A stretch of 64,000 bases of DNA from Cordilura impudica (GCA_963682025.1 OY821517.1:107188972-107252971), one strand, 5' to 3'; shown: positions 24,093 through 35,484, numbered from the stretch's first letter. The notes: generated from the sequence alone by a model not told the origin. Numbers and translations: made by a program.

Positions 24093-24568
24093 TATAATAA
24101 TAATAATAATGATAAAAACAAAAACTTGAAATATCTGTTTTCACGTTTAAAAAAACATACACAATTAACTGAACCGGCTTAGGGTAAAAAATGTTTACTA
24201 AACATGCAATTGCTAACAAAAATTTTATTACGCTCACCCATGTATAAAGCACGTGGTCGTTTGCCTACTAGAGTATGAAAATTTTCGTTCACACTTGAAT
24301 ACCTACCCGAAAATTTCGAGTAAGCTACACAAACTCGAATTTTTCCATTCGGGTGTGCAACTTGATCGAACAAATAGCTGATGAGTGTTGCATTGACTTA
24401 TAACTTATTTGTATCGAGGATGATTGAACATGTTCAATCATACCCAATGCAGTTCTCTGGTACATATGTACATCAAATACGTATGATTAATATAATATTT
24501 AAAATATTACTCATACAAGTTTGTTTCAACATATCCACTAGAGTAGTCCTATGGTTATACGGACATTT

Positions 24569-24604
24569 TTATACCCTATACCACAATGTGGTTTGGGTAT
24601 AATG
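24569..24604 (+). mobile_element. mini-me-like element, copy 8, left part
   Basis: The first 36 bp of the element (TTATACCCTATACCACAATG and GTTTGGGTATAATG) are interrupted after GTATAATG by a palindromic insertion. The copy resumes at 25336 with a second GTATAATG. Confidence 0.8.
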
Positions 24605-25335
24605 CAAGGTTCAGAAAATACACACATGAAACACACAATGTTCTGTTCAAAAGCAGCCAACACATATCTTTATTTTCATATCAATTATGTGCGTTTCTAA
24701 ATTTTCTACGGTGCCCAACACAACCATGACTGTGTTCGTTTTAATATTTCGTTATTTACACGAACATTTTTGTATCACATACTTTTTGTTTCAATCACAC
24801 ATAAAGCACACATTTTTGAGTGTTGCTTTATTTGAAGTTCATGTTCTGGTACGTGTAGTGAAAAAAAACACAGAACATGTACAATAAACAGGTTCGAGTT
24901 CAGTTATATTTTAAGTCGTGTTGTGGCTCGTGTAGTAAGAAAAAACACAACATGTACAATAAACAGGTTCGAGTTCAGTTATATTTTAAACACGACTTAA
25001 ACACGACTTAAAATATAACTGAACTCGAACCTGTTTATTGTACATGTTGTGTTTTTTTTCACTACACGTACCAGAACATGAACTTCAAATAAAGCAACAC
25101 TCAAAAATGTGTGCTTTATGTGTGGTTGAAACAAAAAGTATGTGATACAAAAATGTTCGTGTAAATAACGAAATATTAAAACGAACACAGTCATGGTTGT
25201 GTTGGGGACCGAAGAAAATTTAAAAACAAACATAATTGGTATGAAAATAAAAATATGTGTGTGTTGGTCTAAGTTATGTTTGTTTACATATATGTACGAG
25301 TTTTTTATTCAGTGTGTGTTTTTTTCTGAACTCTG
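24605..25335. mobile_element. Palindromic hAT-type MITE, 731 bp
   Basis: Starts CAAGGTTCAGAAAATACACA and ends with the imperfect inverse (TTTTTTTCTGAACTCTG). It is flanked by an exact 8-bp duplication GTATAATG (24597-24604 and 25336-25343). The body is one long inverted repeat centred near 25000; the arms match closely over about 330 bp. The left arm has a tandem duplication of the inner segment (acaataaacaggttcgagtt appears twice on the left and once on the right). Matching open frames on the two arms mirror each other and code for nothing recognisable. The 8-bp duplication and CA..TG ends point to hAT mobilisation. Confidence 0.8.
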
Positions 25336-25476
25336 GTATAATGGCTTTAAGCTGGTGTTTGTAACTATCAAAAATATATGACCTAGACCCATCTTTTATT
25401 GTAGCGATGGACTCAGAATCACTTTCTGAGTCGATTAAGCGATGTCCGTCCGTACGTCCGTCTGTGTGTCCATATG
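25336..25476 (+). mobile_element. mini-me-like element, copy 8, right part, truncated
   Basis: Continues from GTATAATGgctttaa through 'gacctagacccatc', 'ctgagtcgattaagcgatg' and a short GTCC array to 'ctgtgtgtcca'. It then stops and is joined to a different repeat (25477 onward). The 3' half and hairpin are absent. Confidence 0.75.
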
Positions 25477-25600
25477 ACCCCAAGCTAATAAAAGACAACT
25501 TATTCAAAAAATTCAAATATTTTGCAAATACTGTTGAGTTTTTAAAAGTGTTACCTAAAATATTATAACCAAATATGTATGTTATAACCAAAGCATGTTA
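25477..25600 (+). mobile_element. Fragment of the giant foldback family
   Basis: 'tatgaccccaagctaataaaagacaa' and 'attcaaatattttg' through 'aaccaaatatg' match the inner arm sequence of the foldback elements at 31367-32672 and 48113-50908. It is only about 110 bp long and fused directly to truncated mini-me copy 8. Confidence 0.65.
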
Positions 25601-25629
25601 TAGTCATTTTGATTAAGTTGCCTCAATTA

Positions 25630-26115
25630 AAACCGTTTTATAATTAAACTTTTACCTCATGCTCTCTGTCTGCCTGTCCGTCAGGTTGCTGTAGGGCAAC
25701 CCAATTCCACCTCATCCAATTAACCTAAAACTTGTCCGATAGTCTTGTTGTGACTATAGATTAATTTTGGGGTAGTCACGCATGAACACGCATAGTCACG
25801 CACAGTCACGGTGTGCTTTAAAACCAATTTCCCCTTATCCAATCGATCTGGAACCTGGTCGATAGACTTGCCATGAAAAATACTATATTTGACACAGTCG
25901 CGTATAGTCACACAGAGATACGGAAAGATTAAAAATTAACTTTCCCTCAACCGATTGATTTGAAAATTGTTTCACAGACTTGTTGTGGCCAAAGTTTAAT
26001 TTTAAGATAGTCACACACACCATTTCCTCACTCAATCAATCTAAAAGTTGGTCCATAGACTTGCCATCAAATATTAATTTAAAAATAGTCACGCAAAGTC
26101 ACGAAGAGATTCAAA
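25630..26115 (+). repeat. Tandem repeat family 'GTCACGCATAGTCACG'
   Basis: A CTGTCTGCCTGTCCGTC start is followed by four diverged units of about 85-130 bp. Each has 'cc.attncccttatccaat.gatctg', 'agtcttg(t)tgtgac' or 'agacttgccatga', and then strings of 'agtcacgca'. The first unit recurs almost unchanged at 56640-56787, next to the truncated piggyBac. Confidence 0.7.
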
Positions 26116-27811
26116 ACTCATGTGCATGAGGAAAGAAAGTGCTTTAATAAAAACTTTGTTTTTATGGGTTATGAAAATCTCTAGTGTTTTTAATTTTTAA
26201 AGAATTATAATAAAAATTCTTATTACCTTAATAAATTTTTCTGGTGGTAACCGATCCTCAACCAATATTTTTTCTGCGTATAAAAAAAATTCTAAGCAAA
26301 TAGTAGGTAGTGATATTTCTATTGTTGCAATTGCACGAAATGTAATAATGATTTTCTAACTCAAAATATTTCCTTTTAGTAAATAATTCTTCTGAAGTCA
26401 AACAATATTCTCAGTATTTCGTTTTGTTTCTTGGTGGACTTGAAAATGCCGAATATACGTGTGTATGCGGTTATCTTAAATACACCCATACACATATTAT
26501 TTGAAATAAAGTTTTGTTAATTTTACCAGAAAACAAAGCAATAAATTGTTTGACAATAATTGATTAATGTGCTGATGAAAATGATACTAAGTAAGTACAA
26601 TATACAATATATAATGTACAATGGTTGGTGTGGTTATTGTTCTTGGTATTGTAATTTTATACACTTGATAAATTTCACAAAGATTTTCAACATTATTCAA
26701 AGTTCTCTATACACGAGTACAACAATTGTATGCATATTGTATGCTAACATATTTGCAGAACTTTGATACTTAACAATAAACCAAATGTCTACAAATAATG
26801 AAAAATTAATAAACCAGAAAAAGGATAGGAAGACAAAAGATATCTTACGAAAACGAGAAGAGGTGTTTCAATTAAAGAGTCTTCCGTATCTGTATCGAGT
26901 GTGGAAAGTTTCAATTTATATGGAAAGGTTGATGTTATGTTAAAAGATAAAATTCATGTAAACGTGTGTTTGTAAATTGAAATTTGTTTGGCTCTTTAAG
27001 GGTTGTTACATTAAATTAAAATGAAATGTTTTAATTAACCGAGTATGGTAACAATTTGCACGGCTCACATGTTTGAAGCGGAAGTCAAACAATAGGCAAA
27101 ATGTTAATTGTGCGTCATGGTGAAATATTTAATTTGTTATAATTGTTCTCGTAAGGCATAGCTTTTCAGTTTTGACTTGATATTCAGCAAAGACATTCCT
27201 TGACCACCTTTTTTTATTCAAGCTACTTTCTCTCTCTCTCAGTCCTACACAAAGAAAAAAATATTTGACAACCGAATTGGTCTTAAGTGGAATAATTATA
27301 TTTTCGATTGTATCAACTGAAATTCGATATCATCTGCAAATTTTCTAATATGATAAAATATTTACTGTTAAGTCAATAGATTTGTAATCATCGTGAACCC
27401 GCAAATCGGTTATTAGCATTATCGCAATTCGGTTGGTAATAAATTCGGAAGCCACAATGAATCTGTTTTCTGTATGTAGGTGCACAATGCAAACTAAGGG
27501 AGTAAATTGTAGAGATTTATGAAAACGGATTACCAAAAATTTACGAATTACTAAAAAATGTAATGAATATGAAAGCAAAATATAGGTTTTGTAAAAACAT
27601 TTTAGCCATTCATTTAAAATGGGTGCACGAAATCTTACGTGTTTCCATTTTGATTACACCTGACGGAAATCATTTCTGAAAAAGTGTGATTCTGGCATGG
27701 TAATGGGCTAAAGTATTTTAGCTTGTTTTTAACAAAATAGATTTATAACTTTTGTGATATAAGAATATTTTTCCTCTTTCAGATTTTTTTTAGTTTATAC
27801 TTTAAAAATAA
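26116..27811. other. Spacer, no gene recognised
   Basis: A+T-rich sequence with a short TC run at 27228-27241. An 'accgaattgg' and 'caattcggttgg' stretch at 27270-27440 resembles those at 9965 and 16630. Open frames here have no recognisable domain. Confidence 0.45.
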
Positions 27812-28190
27812 AACAAAGGAAATTAAAGTTGGGCTAGGCCAACTATGAGATTCAATGTCATATATTTTTATTGCCTGTCAATATGAAAAAGTTTATATTG
27901 GATAATAATTTATGGGAAACAGCTCAAAAATTTACTGATCCTGACCATATTTGGTTAAGTCACTTTTTGTTCCAAGAGCATACATAAACCAAAATTTAGA
28001 AACAAATTTTACCGAGGCCTGTAGGATAACTTTAATGTAAGGCCATAAATCCATTTCATAGCAGTCAAATATATAGGGACTAGGTCTGAACACCATTTAC
28101 CATCAATTTCAGTAATATATCGTACTATGCCCGACAGAAGGTTATTATATAAAATATCATCAAAATATTAGTGACCTGTAGTTTGGTAAC
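27812..28190 (-). mobile_element. mini-me-like element, copy 9, left part, decayed
   Basis: Inverted copy from a degraded hairpin end (AACAAAGGAAATTAAAGTTG with GGGCTAGGCCAAC) through 'gactaggtctgaacacc' to 'gacctgtagtttggtaacaaa'. There it is broken by the second hAT element. Its lost continuation ('gtttacacggacagacagac') reappears at 30833. Confidence 0.65.
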
Positions 28191-29984
28191 AAACTTTTTC
28201 ATATTGCGGCTCCCTAAATTCCGAAACAAAAGTTTCATATTCTTGCTGTCGCCTTATCCAAAATTCTGTACAACTTTTTTCGTTAAATTCTAATTCAAAA
28301 GAATTATCTGATCTAATTTCAATCAATTCTTCTTGAGCTACCCAAGAAATATGATCATATTTCAATGTTTTAGAAAATGGCATCCTTATCCAGTCGTATT
28401 TTCGTTCCTCGTTCATGTTTGGGAAATATTTAGCAAAAAATCTTTTAGATTCATCAATATGATTCAGTATTGTTTTTTAATTGAATTTGATATTTCATTG
28501 GTGCAAACAAACTCGTTCAGAAATGGGAACATTTCCATATTTCCTTCGTTAATAGAGTTTGACCATGAACAAAGTTTTTGTTGAAAAGCAATAAATTTTG
28601 TATTCAGAACTAAAAGATTGGTTTCTTTTCCCTGCAGAGAAAGATCTAATTCATTTATTTTAGCAAAAAAATCTGCTAAATATGGTGCTAAACACATCAA
28701 ACTTTCATCACTAAAGTGTGTAGCAAGATCTGGTTTTTTATCTAAAAGAAATAATCGTAACTCATCTTTAAGTTCTAAAATTCTATTTAAAACTTTTCCA
28801 CGTGAAAGCCACCTTACTTCAGCATGATATAACAAAACCTCATGCACTGATCCCATCTCCTTACATAAAATATTAAACAATCTCGAGTTTACAGCACGAT
28901 TTTTTACAAAATTAACAATAGTGGTAACGTCACCCAAAATTTCACTGAGTTCGGAACACATTCGTCGAAAAACTAAATGTTCTCTGTGTATTACGCAGTG
29001 AATATGTTGCGCATCTGGTGATACTTTTTGTACTGCTCCTTTGAATCCAGAAATTCTCCCAGTCATCGCTGCTGCACCACCTGTACACACTCCTACACAT
29101 TTTGACCATTCAAGTTTATTCTCTGAAAGGAACTCATCTACTTTTACAAAAATATCAATACATCTTGTTCAAGTTAATAGCTCCCGACAAAAAAGTAAAT
29201 CGTCATGAATTTGGAAGTTAAACTGATATCTTACAAAAACCATTAACTGCGAGTAATTTGTTATATCAGTAGATTCATCAATTTGTATCGCGAAGAAGTT
29301 GCTCTGTTTAATACGAAATATTAATTGGGTTTAAATATTATATGCCATGCTATCAATTCTTCTTTTCATAGTATCGTTTGAGATAGGAATAGACTTCAAA
29401 GGATTAGCAATTTTTTCACTGTATATAGTTTCACAAATTTTAATTGCTGCTGGTAATATAAGATCTTCTCCTATTGTATAAGGTTTTTTGTTTTTTGCAA
29501 TTAATAGGGAAACTTCGAAAGATGATTTTAGTAGGTCATCATTAAGTTTTGTATATTTTGTAAGAGAACCAGTTTGTTCCTTTTTATCTGCTGTCTTTCT
29601 TTGAAAAAATTCGAGTGGCTTACTTTGATATTCTGAGTGCAAAGTAGTTAAATGACGCAGTAGTTTTCCTGGCATCATACTATCGTTTGATAGTTGGGTG
29701 AAACAAATTACACACATAGGTCTTTATTGATTATTGAATGCTGACGAAATAAATCCATATTTCAAATAATCAGTATTATATTTACGATTTTTCAATTGAG
29801 GTGTATTATCTGCGGCCACTTTTCTCTTATTACCAGTTGTTAATCTCGATGTTGAAGTAGAAGTTCCTGGTAAAGATGATAATTCTACTGGTTCTTGTAG
29901 ATGTTCAGATGTAAGTTCTATTAATTCATGTACACTTTCATAATTTTCTTGCTCTTTAGGTATTTTTATTAGCCACTTATCCAT
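28168..29984 (-). pseudogene. hAT transposase of the ZBED5/SCAND3-like group, truncated
   Basis: Minus-strand order: N-terminal region (29984-29724), a BED-type finger (CVICFTQLSNDSMMPGKL with HLTTLH; 29717-29331), IQIDESTDITNYSQL (first catalytic Asp; near 29300), CVGVCTGGAAAMTGR, IHCVIHREHL, a long helical region with RWLSRGKVLNRI, and a C-terminal part ending near EFREPQYEK. This order is characteristic of the animal hAT group that gave rise to ZBED5-like genes. Several stops and frameshifts break it. The C-terminal dimerisation segment is missing where the sequence runs into mini-me copy 9. Confidence 0.75.
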
Positions 29985-30489
29985 TTTTAAACCCGTACTA
30001 AAATCGTTAAAATTTTAAGAAAATAATAGTTAAATTTATCACCTAATTAAAAGAAATAATAATAATTACCTTGAATATAGAAAGAAATATTATTATTTTA
30101 TAATATTTAATTATACTTTTTTTTGCTTTAATATATTCACTTACTTAACTTTTTTAATATTACATAAAAAAAAACTACAAAAATCGTCAATGTTGAAAGC
30201 ACATCACTAAATGAAGATAAAATTTAAAAATGTGCTTCTTTTTGCAAACTAACTAAGCCTACTGCGGAAATAAATTTTTCAATTTAATAAAATTCTAGGA
30301 AGTTAAAAAATATGCTTCTGTGGAACTAAGCCTACTCTGAAATTTAATTTGAACAAATTTTACGATTTTAAATTTAGGAATACACCATTTTCAAAGAAAT
30401 TTATGAAATAAAAAAAAATATTTTAAAGACTAAATACATAAATGTAGAAATACTTAAATGTTTTACGGCTCCTTTAAAAAAGTTCTACG

Positions 30490-30529
30490 GCCCCCTAGGG
30501 CGCCGCGGCTCACAGTTTGAGAAGCACTG
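30490..30529 (-). repeat. Terminal inverted repeat end of the second hAT
   Basis: On the minus strand the end reads CAGTGCTTCTCAAACTGTG and then a GC-rich stretch (AGCCGCGGCGCCCTAGG), a terminus style well known for hAT elements of this group. The coding region points away from this end, as expected for the 5' terminus. No matching left terminus is present near 28190. Confidence 0.7.
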
Positions 30530-30816
30530 ATATATATCTCAGTCAAATTGGGTTTGTATGTGTTTATTATATCCATTAATCACTAGTCCAAAAATAATCC
30601 CCACAGATTAACTCTTAGTCATAGGCCCCATATAGAACTGCTTCCCGATCTTCACTTAAATCTATCAAAAAACAAAAATATTGCACAGCCTTTTTCCAAA
30701 TTTGGTTTGTATGTATTTTTTCAAAATATAAGTGACTTTACCAAATATAGTCAGGATCGGACCATTTTTCGACCTAGTCCCCATATAGATATAGCACCCG
30801 ATATGAACTTTTTCAT
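30530..30816 (+). mobile_element. mini-me-like element, copy 10, internal fragment
   Basis: Direct-orientation piece from 'atatatctcagtcaaattgg' to 'gatatgaactttttcat', of the longer subfamily with 'cttagtcatagg'. Both element ends are absent. It is enclosed by two copies of the hAT terminal sequence (30513-30529 and 30817-30832). Confidence 0.75.
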
Positions 30817-30832
30817 AGTTTGAGAAGCACTG
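30817..30832 (-). repeat. Second copy of the hAT terminal sequence
   Basis: AGTTTGAGAAGCACTG repeats the last 16 bp of the hAT terminus ending at 30529, with mini-me fragment 10 between the two. It is followed directly by the continuation of mini-me copy 9. Confidence 0.7.
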
Positions 30833-30950
30833 GTTTACACGGACAGACAGACAGACGTACATATGGACTGACAAATGCAGGTCTATGTGAGATATTTTAG
30901 GTAGTTATAAACATCAGTATATACTCATTATACAATGACAACAAAATGGT
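30833..30950 (-). mobile_element. mini-me-like element, copy 9, right part
   Basis: 'gtttacacggacagacagac' followed by degraded counterparts of 'gggtctaggtcaaatattttt', 'agttacaaacagcag' and 'tcattatac'. These are the GTCY array and terminal section missing from 27812-28190, so the second hAT and its attached fragment inserted into this copy. Confidence 0.55.
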
Positions 30951-31366
30951 GGGATATGATTGCTTGTAACTGAGAGAAGGGTAACCAACTTTATTGATAT
31001 ATTGGATCATTTTCGGAATATGGGTTGCGTTACACTGTACTATAGATACTACAATCGGAAGTGATCAGCTGAGATTAATGAAATAAAGGTTTGGAACGGT
31101 TAACTATATTTTTCCTACTATATTATTAGACAAAAAAAAAACTCCGGCTTTTTTTTACTCATCGTAACCACATAAAGCTCTTTCCTAACATTCACTTAAA
31201 TCTAGTTGATGATATAGAATTAAGATTTTATTTGATAAGTGGCACACACATTAAAAAAACACATTAAAAATGCTATTATTTATTATTTATTAATTTTACT
31301 ATAGGAAATAAAATTTATACAAGAAATAACGTACATAGTAAAAACGAATTTACATAATATCTAGAG
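30951..31366. other. Spacer, nothing recognised
   Basis: A+T-rich sequence with no gene or shared repeat recognised. Confidence 0.5.
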
Positions 31367-32672
31367 TAGGGTGGCCCTTCGTTATATGGAGGGAAAAAAA
31401 GTGTTCAAACTGTCGGTCTCACCCCCTAGAAATATGTGAATAGCAAAAAAACTGAGAAATACAAAGTTTTGGGCCAATCAAAAAACGTTTAGTCGTGGCG
31501 CAAAGCGATTGAAAATTTTAAGTGTGTTTATATGGGGAAAATATGACTTTCTTTCAGATTTTACGAAAATTTCGTTCTATAGCTTAATTTTTCCGACAAG
31601 CTATTATATAATTCGGGATTAGTATTATGTTTTCAAAATGCTCTAAAACTTCAAAATCGAATAAAGCCTCGCCAAGAAAGAGCAAATGCCCCAGACAAGA
31701 AACTAGGTCATGAAATTTGATGGCATTTTTTCCAACTTTGAGAAATTGATTAAAGCCATCATTCTTTTTTGGTCTCTATACTTATAAGTACTCAGATATG
31801 ATTGTATTGTTTTATTGCCACGTTGTTAACTTATTGCGAAAATTGGAAATTTTTTTGATAAAATTTTTAAAACTCCTTTTTCAAATTTGAAAAAATTTCC
31901 TTAAATAAAATTTAAAAAAATGAAACTATCACTTTAGGGTTTTACTAAATACATGTTGCAGATTAACAGTGTGAATTTTAAAGTATATCCCTCTGCCACA
32001 ATTTTTTTGACAAGGATTTTATTTTTGCGGATTTCGAGAAAAATTGGATTTTTGTGAAATTTTCTGTAAATGTTCTCTTTCTAAATACTTTGTATCAAAA
32101 ATTCATAATTTTTCTACTTTTAAATGTTGTATTTTATCTTAATAGCGTTTTGGAAAAAAATAATATGACTCAATTAAACCTTTTGGAATTGGGGTCACAT
32201 ATGACCCCAAACTAATAAAAGACAATTTATTAAAAAAATTCAAATATTTTGTATGTGCTGTCCACTTTTTAGATGCGACACTTAAAATATATTTACCAAA
32301 TATGTAGAAGTTTCGCTTCAAAAATTTGGGATAAATCCGAGCACGTTAACCCATTATTTTCCAAGGTCAGCTTTGGATTTTAAGATATTTTAAAATAAAA
32401 ATGACATAAACTCGTTGATACCACTATTTAGAATTTAAGAAAAATAATTCGGTTAATTTTTATTTATTTAACCCTTCAGTGCTTCTGAGATCAAAGTTAT
32501 TCATTGTGATATATCTCTGGTGCAATTATCATCTTATTGCTCGCGAATATAATATTGGATATTGAATATAAATTGGCCCAAAACTTTGTATTTCTCAGTT
32601 TTTTTGCTATTCGCATATTTCTAGGGGGTGAGACCGACAGTTTGAACACTTTTTTAATTAAGGGCCACCCAA
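31367..32672 (+). mobile_element. Deletion derivative of the giant foldback element
   Basis: Starts TAGGGTGGCCCTTCGTTATA and follows the left arm of the element at 48113 almost throughout ('gtgttcaaactgtcggtctc', 'aaaaaacgtttagtcgtggc', 'gttaacccattatt', 'attgctcgcgaatata'). It then jumps to the last 100 bp of the right arm ('ggcccaaaactttgtatttc', 'ggtgagaccgacagtttg') and ends GGGCCACCC. The loop and most of the right arm are gone. No coding region. No target duplication is visible. Confidence 0.75.
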
Positions 32673-33066
32673 ATGTACATATGTATGATCATTTTTTATT
32701 TTAATATTGTTACTAGAGGACCCCTGCTGCTCCGCAGCAATGTTTTATATTATATTAATTTTTTTAATATAATACCAAAATTTGCCAAGAGAAGTTAACG
32801 TACAGTAATGCCAAAATATGCCAAGAGAAGTTAACGTACAGTAAAAGTAAAGTTGATTGTCCACGCATAACTTTCCTCAAACCCAACGAATTTAAGCAGT
32901 TAACAGCTCAAAAGAAGGAGCTTGATCTACTGAGTGTTCTTAGACCTATGTCAACAGCCTACGTTAATTAGAACTCTAGTTATAGAGGTTTGAGAGAAGA
33001 AAAATATTGAAAAAAATCTTGAATGCAAAGTTTATTCATAAATTCTTTTAATATATAAGATTTGCG
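32673..33066. other. Spacer, nothing recognised
   Basis: Contains a short direct repeat ('ccaagagaagttaacgtacag' at about 32787 and 32820). No gene recognised. Confidence 0.5.
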
Positions 33067-33189
33067 ATGTTTTCAAGAAAATTATGGTGTCTTCCAATAT
33101 TTATCGACTGTGGTATAAAAATATTTAGTTTCGTGGATTATAAATATCTGGTTTTAGTTTGTCTACATGATACAAAGTTATTTTATTAC

Positions 33190-33470
33190 GAAAAGCACAT
33201 TTTTCATTTGATTTTGAGCGGTAGGCACCCACGAAGACTATTAGGCGGTATCTTTAGCCTTGACGGTCTTCTTTTCAGTATAAGTGGCAATTTCGATGGG
33301 CTTGACGAGCATTTCTCATTGGCTTTTCAGAATCTTTAAAATCTGAAATTCTTCAGTCTGGAAAGCATGGATGATAAGTTTACGTAAACAGCCATGTAGG
33401 GGTATTACCGTATGTACGAGCGGCAGTGGTTGGACGCTTGAACAAACGGCGTATACACGGAAGAGGCAAG
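33190..33470 (-). pseudogene. Possible processed host-gene fragment (weakly histone H4-like)
   Basis: The minus strand has a less A+T-rich stretch with codon-like text: RRLFKRPTTAARTYG near 33460-33415, then, in another frame, PIEIATYTEKKTVKAKD near 33300-33250. The second piece resembles the histone H4 segment around VTYTEHAKRKTVTAMD with a three-residue gap. The first is not clearly H4. Base composition differs from its neighbours, which suggests a host-coding origin, but identity is uncertain and several frames are needed. Confidence 0.22.
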
Positions 33471-33542
33471 AATACTGTTCATTTGTTTTCACTTAAAAGA
33501 GAAAATGTTTTTACAATAATTGTTATAAAAAAATATCAATAA

Positions 33543-34319
33543 TAACAAGTTCGAATATTATAGTCGGTCTGGACTGGCTACACGGTACCCTACCCTATCT
33601 CTTAAGCCCAACGAATTGGGTTTGGAAAAAAGAACATAAACCAAATTTTAGTGGCATTGTTATTAATTTTGTTGCCTCTGAATATGAAAAAGTTCATATT
33701 GGATGCAATATTTATATGGGGATTAGGTCCTGACCATATTTGGTAAGCTCACTTATTTTTGTAAAAATTTATAAATACCAAATTTGAGAAAATTCTGTGC
33801 AATATTTTTGTTTTTTGATAAATTCAAGTTTGGATCGGGAAGCAGCTTTATATGGGGGCTATGGCCAAGAAGTTTTTTATAGGGCTTATATTTGGACTAC
33901 TGATTATTAGGAGTAAACCCAATTTGACCGAGATCTATAAGATAATGTAGATTTTGTTTGGAGACTTGGTCTGAAAAGGCACCGATTTCCACCAATTTCA
34001 ACAGCATTCATTATGCTATTGTTTAAATACTTGGTCCGAAAATGCACCACTTTTCACCAATTACAACAGCATTCATGCTCTGGCCGATAGAAGGTTATAT
34101 ACCAAATTTCATATCAAAATTCATATTTCAACCTGATTTCAAAGTTTATATGGACACACAGACAGACGGACGGACGGACAGACATAGCTAAGTTGATTCA
34201 GAGAGAGATTCTGAGTCGATCGGTATAATAAAATTTGGGTCTAGGTCAAATATTTTTGGTAGTTACAAACAGCAGCTCAAAGTCATTATACCCAAACCAC
34301 ATAGTGGTATAGGCTATAA
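33543..34319 (-). mobile_element. mini-me-like element, copy 11
   Basis: Full-length inverted copy, moderately diverged. Hairpin reads TAGTCGGTCTGGACTGGCTA. A segment around 'caccgatttccaccaatttcaacagcattcat' is duplicated in tandem (near 33980 and 34045). It ends at a mutated GGCTATAA. The array is short. Confidence 0.8.
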
Positions 34320-34710
34320 AAAGAATAAGTTTGAATTTGCCCAATCGCAAAATCTGATTTAACGCAATTTATACATTAAAACGTTTCCAACATATAATAT
34401 TTGCAAATATTTGTAAGTATAATTTGAAAATAGTTTCCTTTTATTTTATTTTTCAAAAATGATAAATAAATAAAAAATTCGATTGGGTCGTATACTTCAC
34501 TTATTTTGAATTCCTTTCGGTTAGAAATACCAAGGCTGGTTATAAGGTTTTTTTTTTCTTTTATTACAACCGATAGTAATGACGACATGCATTTTAGAGG
34601 TCTGGCACTAAGTGCAGGTGACCACAGGTGCAGCAGAATTGATATATTGGCGCTTGATATTAAGAACCTTTACCTGTTACTTGGTCCTCCAGCATTTGGC
34701 ATAATACGTT
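34320..34710. other. Spacer between two element copies
   Basis: A+T-rich sequence with no recognised gene or repeat. Confidence 0.5.
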
Positions 34711-35476
34711 TTAATACGCTATACCACTATATGGTTTGGGTATAATGACTTTGTGCTGCTGTTTGTAACTACCAAAAATATTTGGCCCAGACCCATTTTT
34801 TATTATACCGATCGACCCAGAATCACTTTCTGAGTCGATTTAGCGATGTCCGTCCGTCCGTCCGTCCATCTGTCCGGACCTCTGTGTGTCCATGTAAACT
34901 TTGTAATCAAACTACAGGTCGCAAGTATGAATATATTTTAATGAAATCTGCAATATAAGCTTTTCTCGGCTAGAAGATGAACGCTGATAATATTGGTGAA
35001 ATTCAAACCTAGTCAATTTACAAATGACCCCTATGAAATCGACGTAAATTGCCATAGGGTCCAAATTATCTTATAGATCTCGGTCAAATTGGGTTTGCGT
35101 GTGTTTATTACCTCTATTTATCAGTTCTTTTTCATAGCCCCCATATAAAGCTGCTTCCTTAGTTTCACTTAAATCGATCAAAAAACGAACATGTTGCACA
35201 GTTATTTCTCAAACTTTATATTTTTTTTAAATATAAATATAACTTTACCAAACAGGTCAGGTTCGGTCCATTTTTAGACCTAGTACCCATATAAATATAG
35301 CTTCCGATATCAACTTTTTCATATCTGCAGACAAAAAAATTAATAACAATGCCACTCAAATTTTTTTAAGCTTATTTTCTATATCCACTTAGTTGGACCG
35401 AAGAGGTAGGGTCTCTAAGCCATTGTATAGGGTATCGTATAGTTTATGTAGGCCGACTTTAATTTCCTTACTGGTT
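34711..35476 (+). mobile_element. mini-me-like element, copy 12
   Basis: Full-length direct copy, facing copy 11. The array (GTCC, with GTCCATCTGTCC) is at about 34849-34880. The 3' hairpin is degraded (GTTTATGTAGGCCGAC) and the tail reads TTACTGGTT. It lies directly against the R1-like fragment. Confidence 0.8.
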
Positions 35477-35484
35477 ACTATTGA

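Larger units (their letters stand above)
21262..24467 (-). mobile_element. hAT element with complete termini and 8-bp target duplication
   Basis: The element body is 21270-24459 (3190 bp). It is bounded by CAGAGAACTGCA on the left and TGCAGTTCTCTG on the right, a 12-bp perfect terminal inverted repeat. Both sides are flanked by GTACATAT (21262-21269 and 24460-24467), an exact 8-bp duplication as expected for hAT transposition. Subterminal text also matches in inverse ('gttcgttcacact' near 21296 and 24285). It carries one transposase gene on the minus strand and a tandem array at its left end. The intact ends and exact duplication suggest a fairly recent insertion. Confidence 0.9.

Noticed and set aside
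24687..25233. Two near-identical small proteins on opposite strands
   Set aside because: They are the two arms of one palindrome read in opposite directions, with no recognised domain.
33067..33339. 90-codon plus-strand ORF as a gene
   Set aside because: No domain is seen, and the more protein-like reading is on the minus strand.
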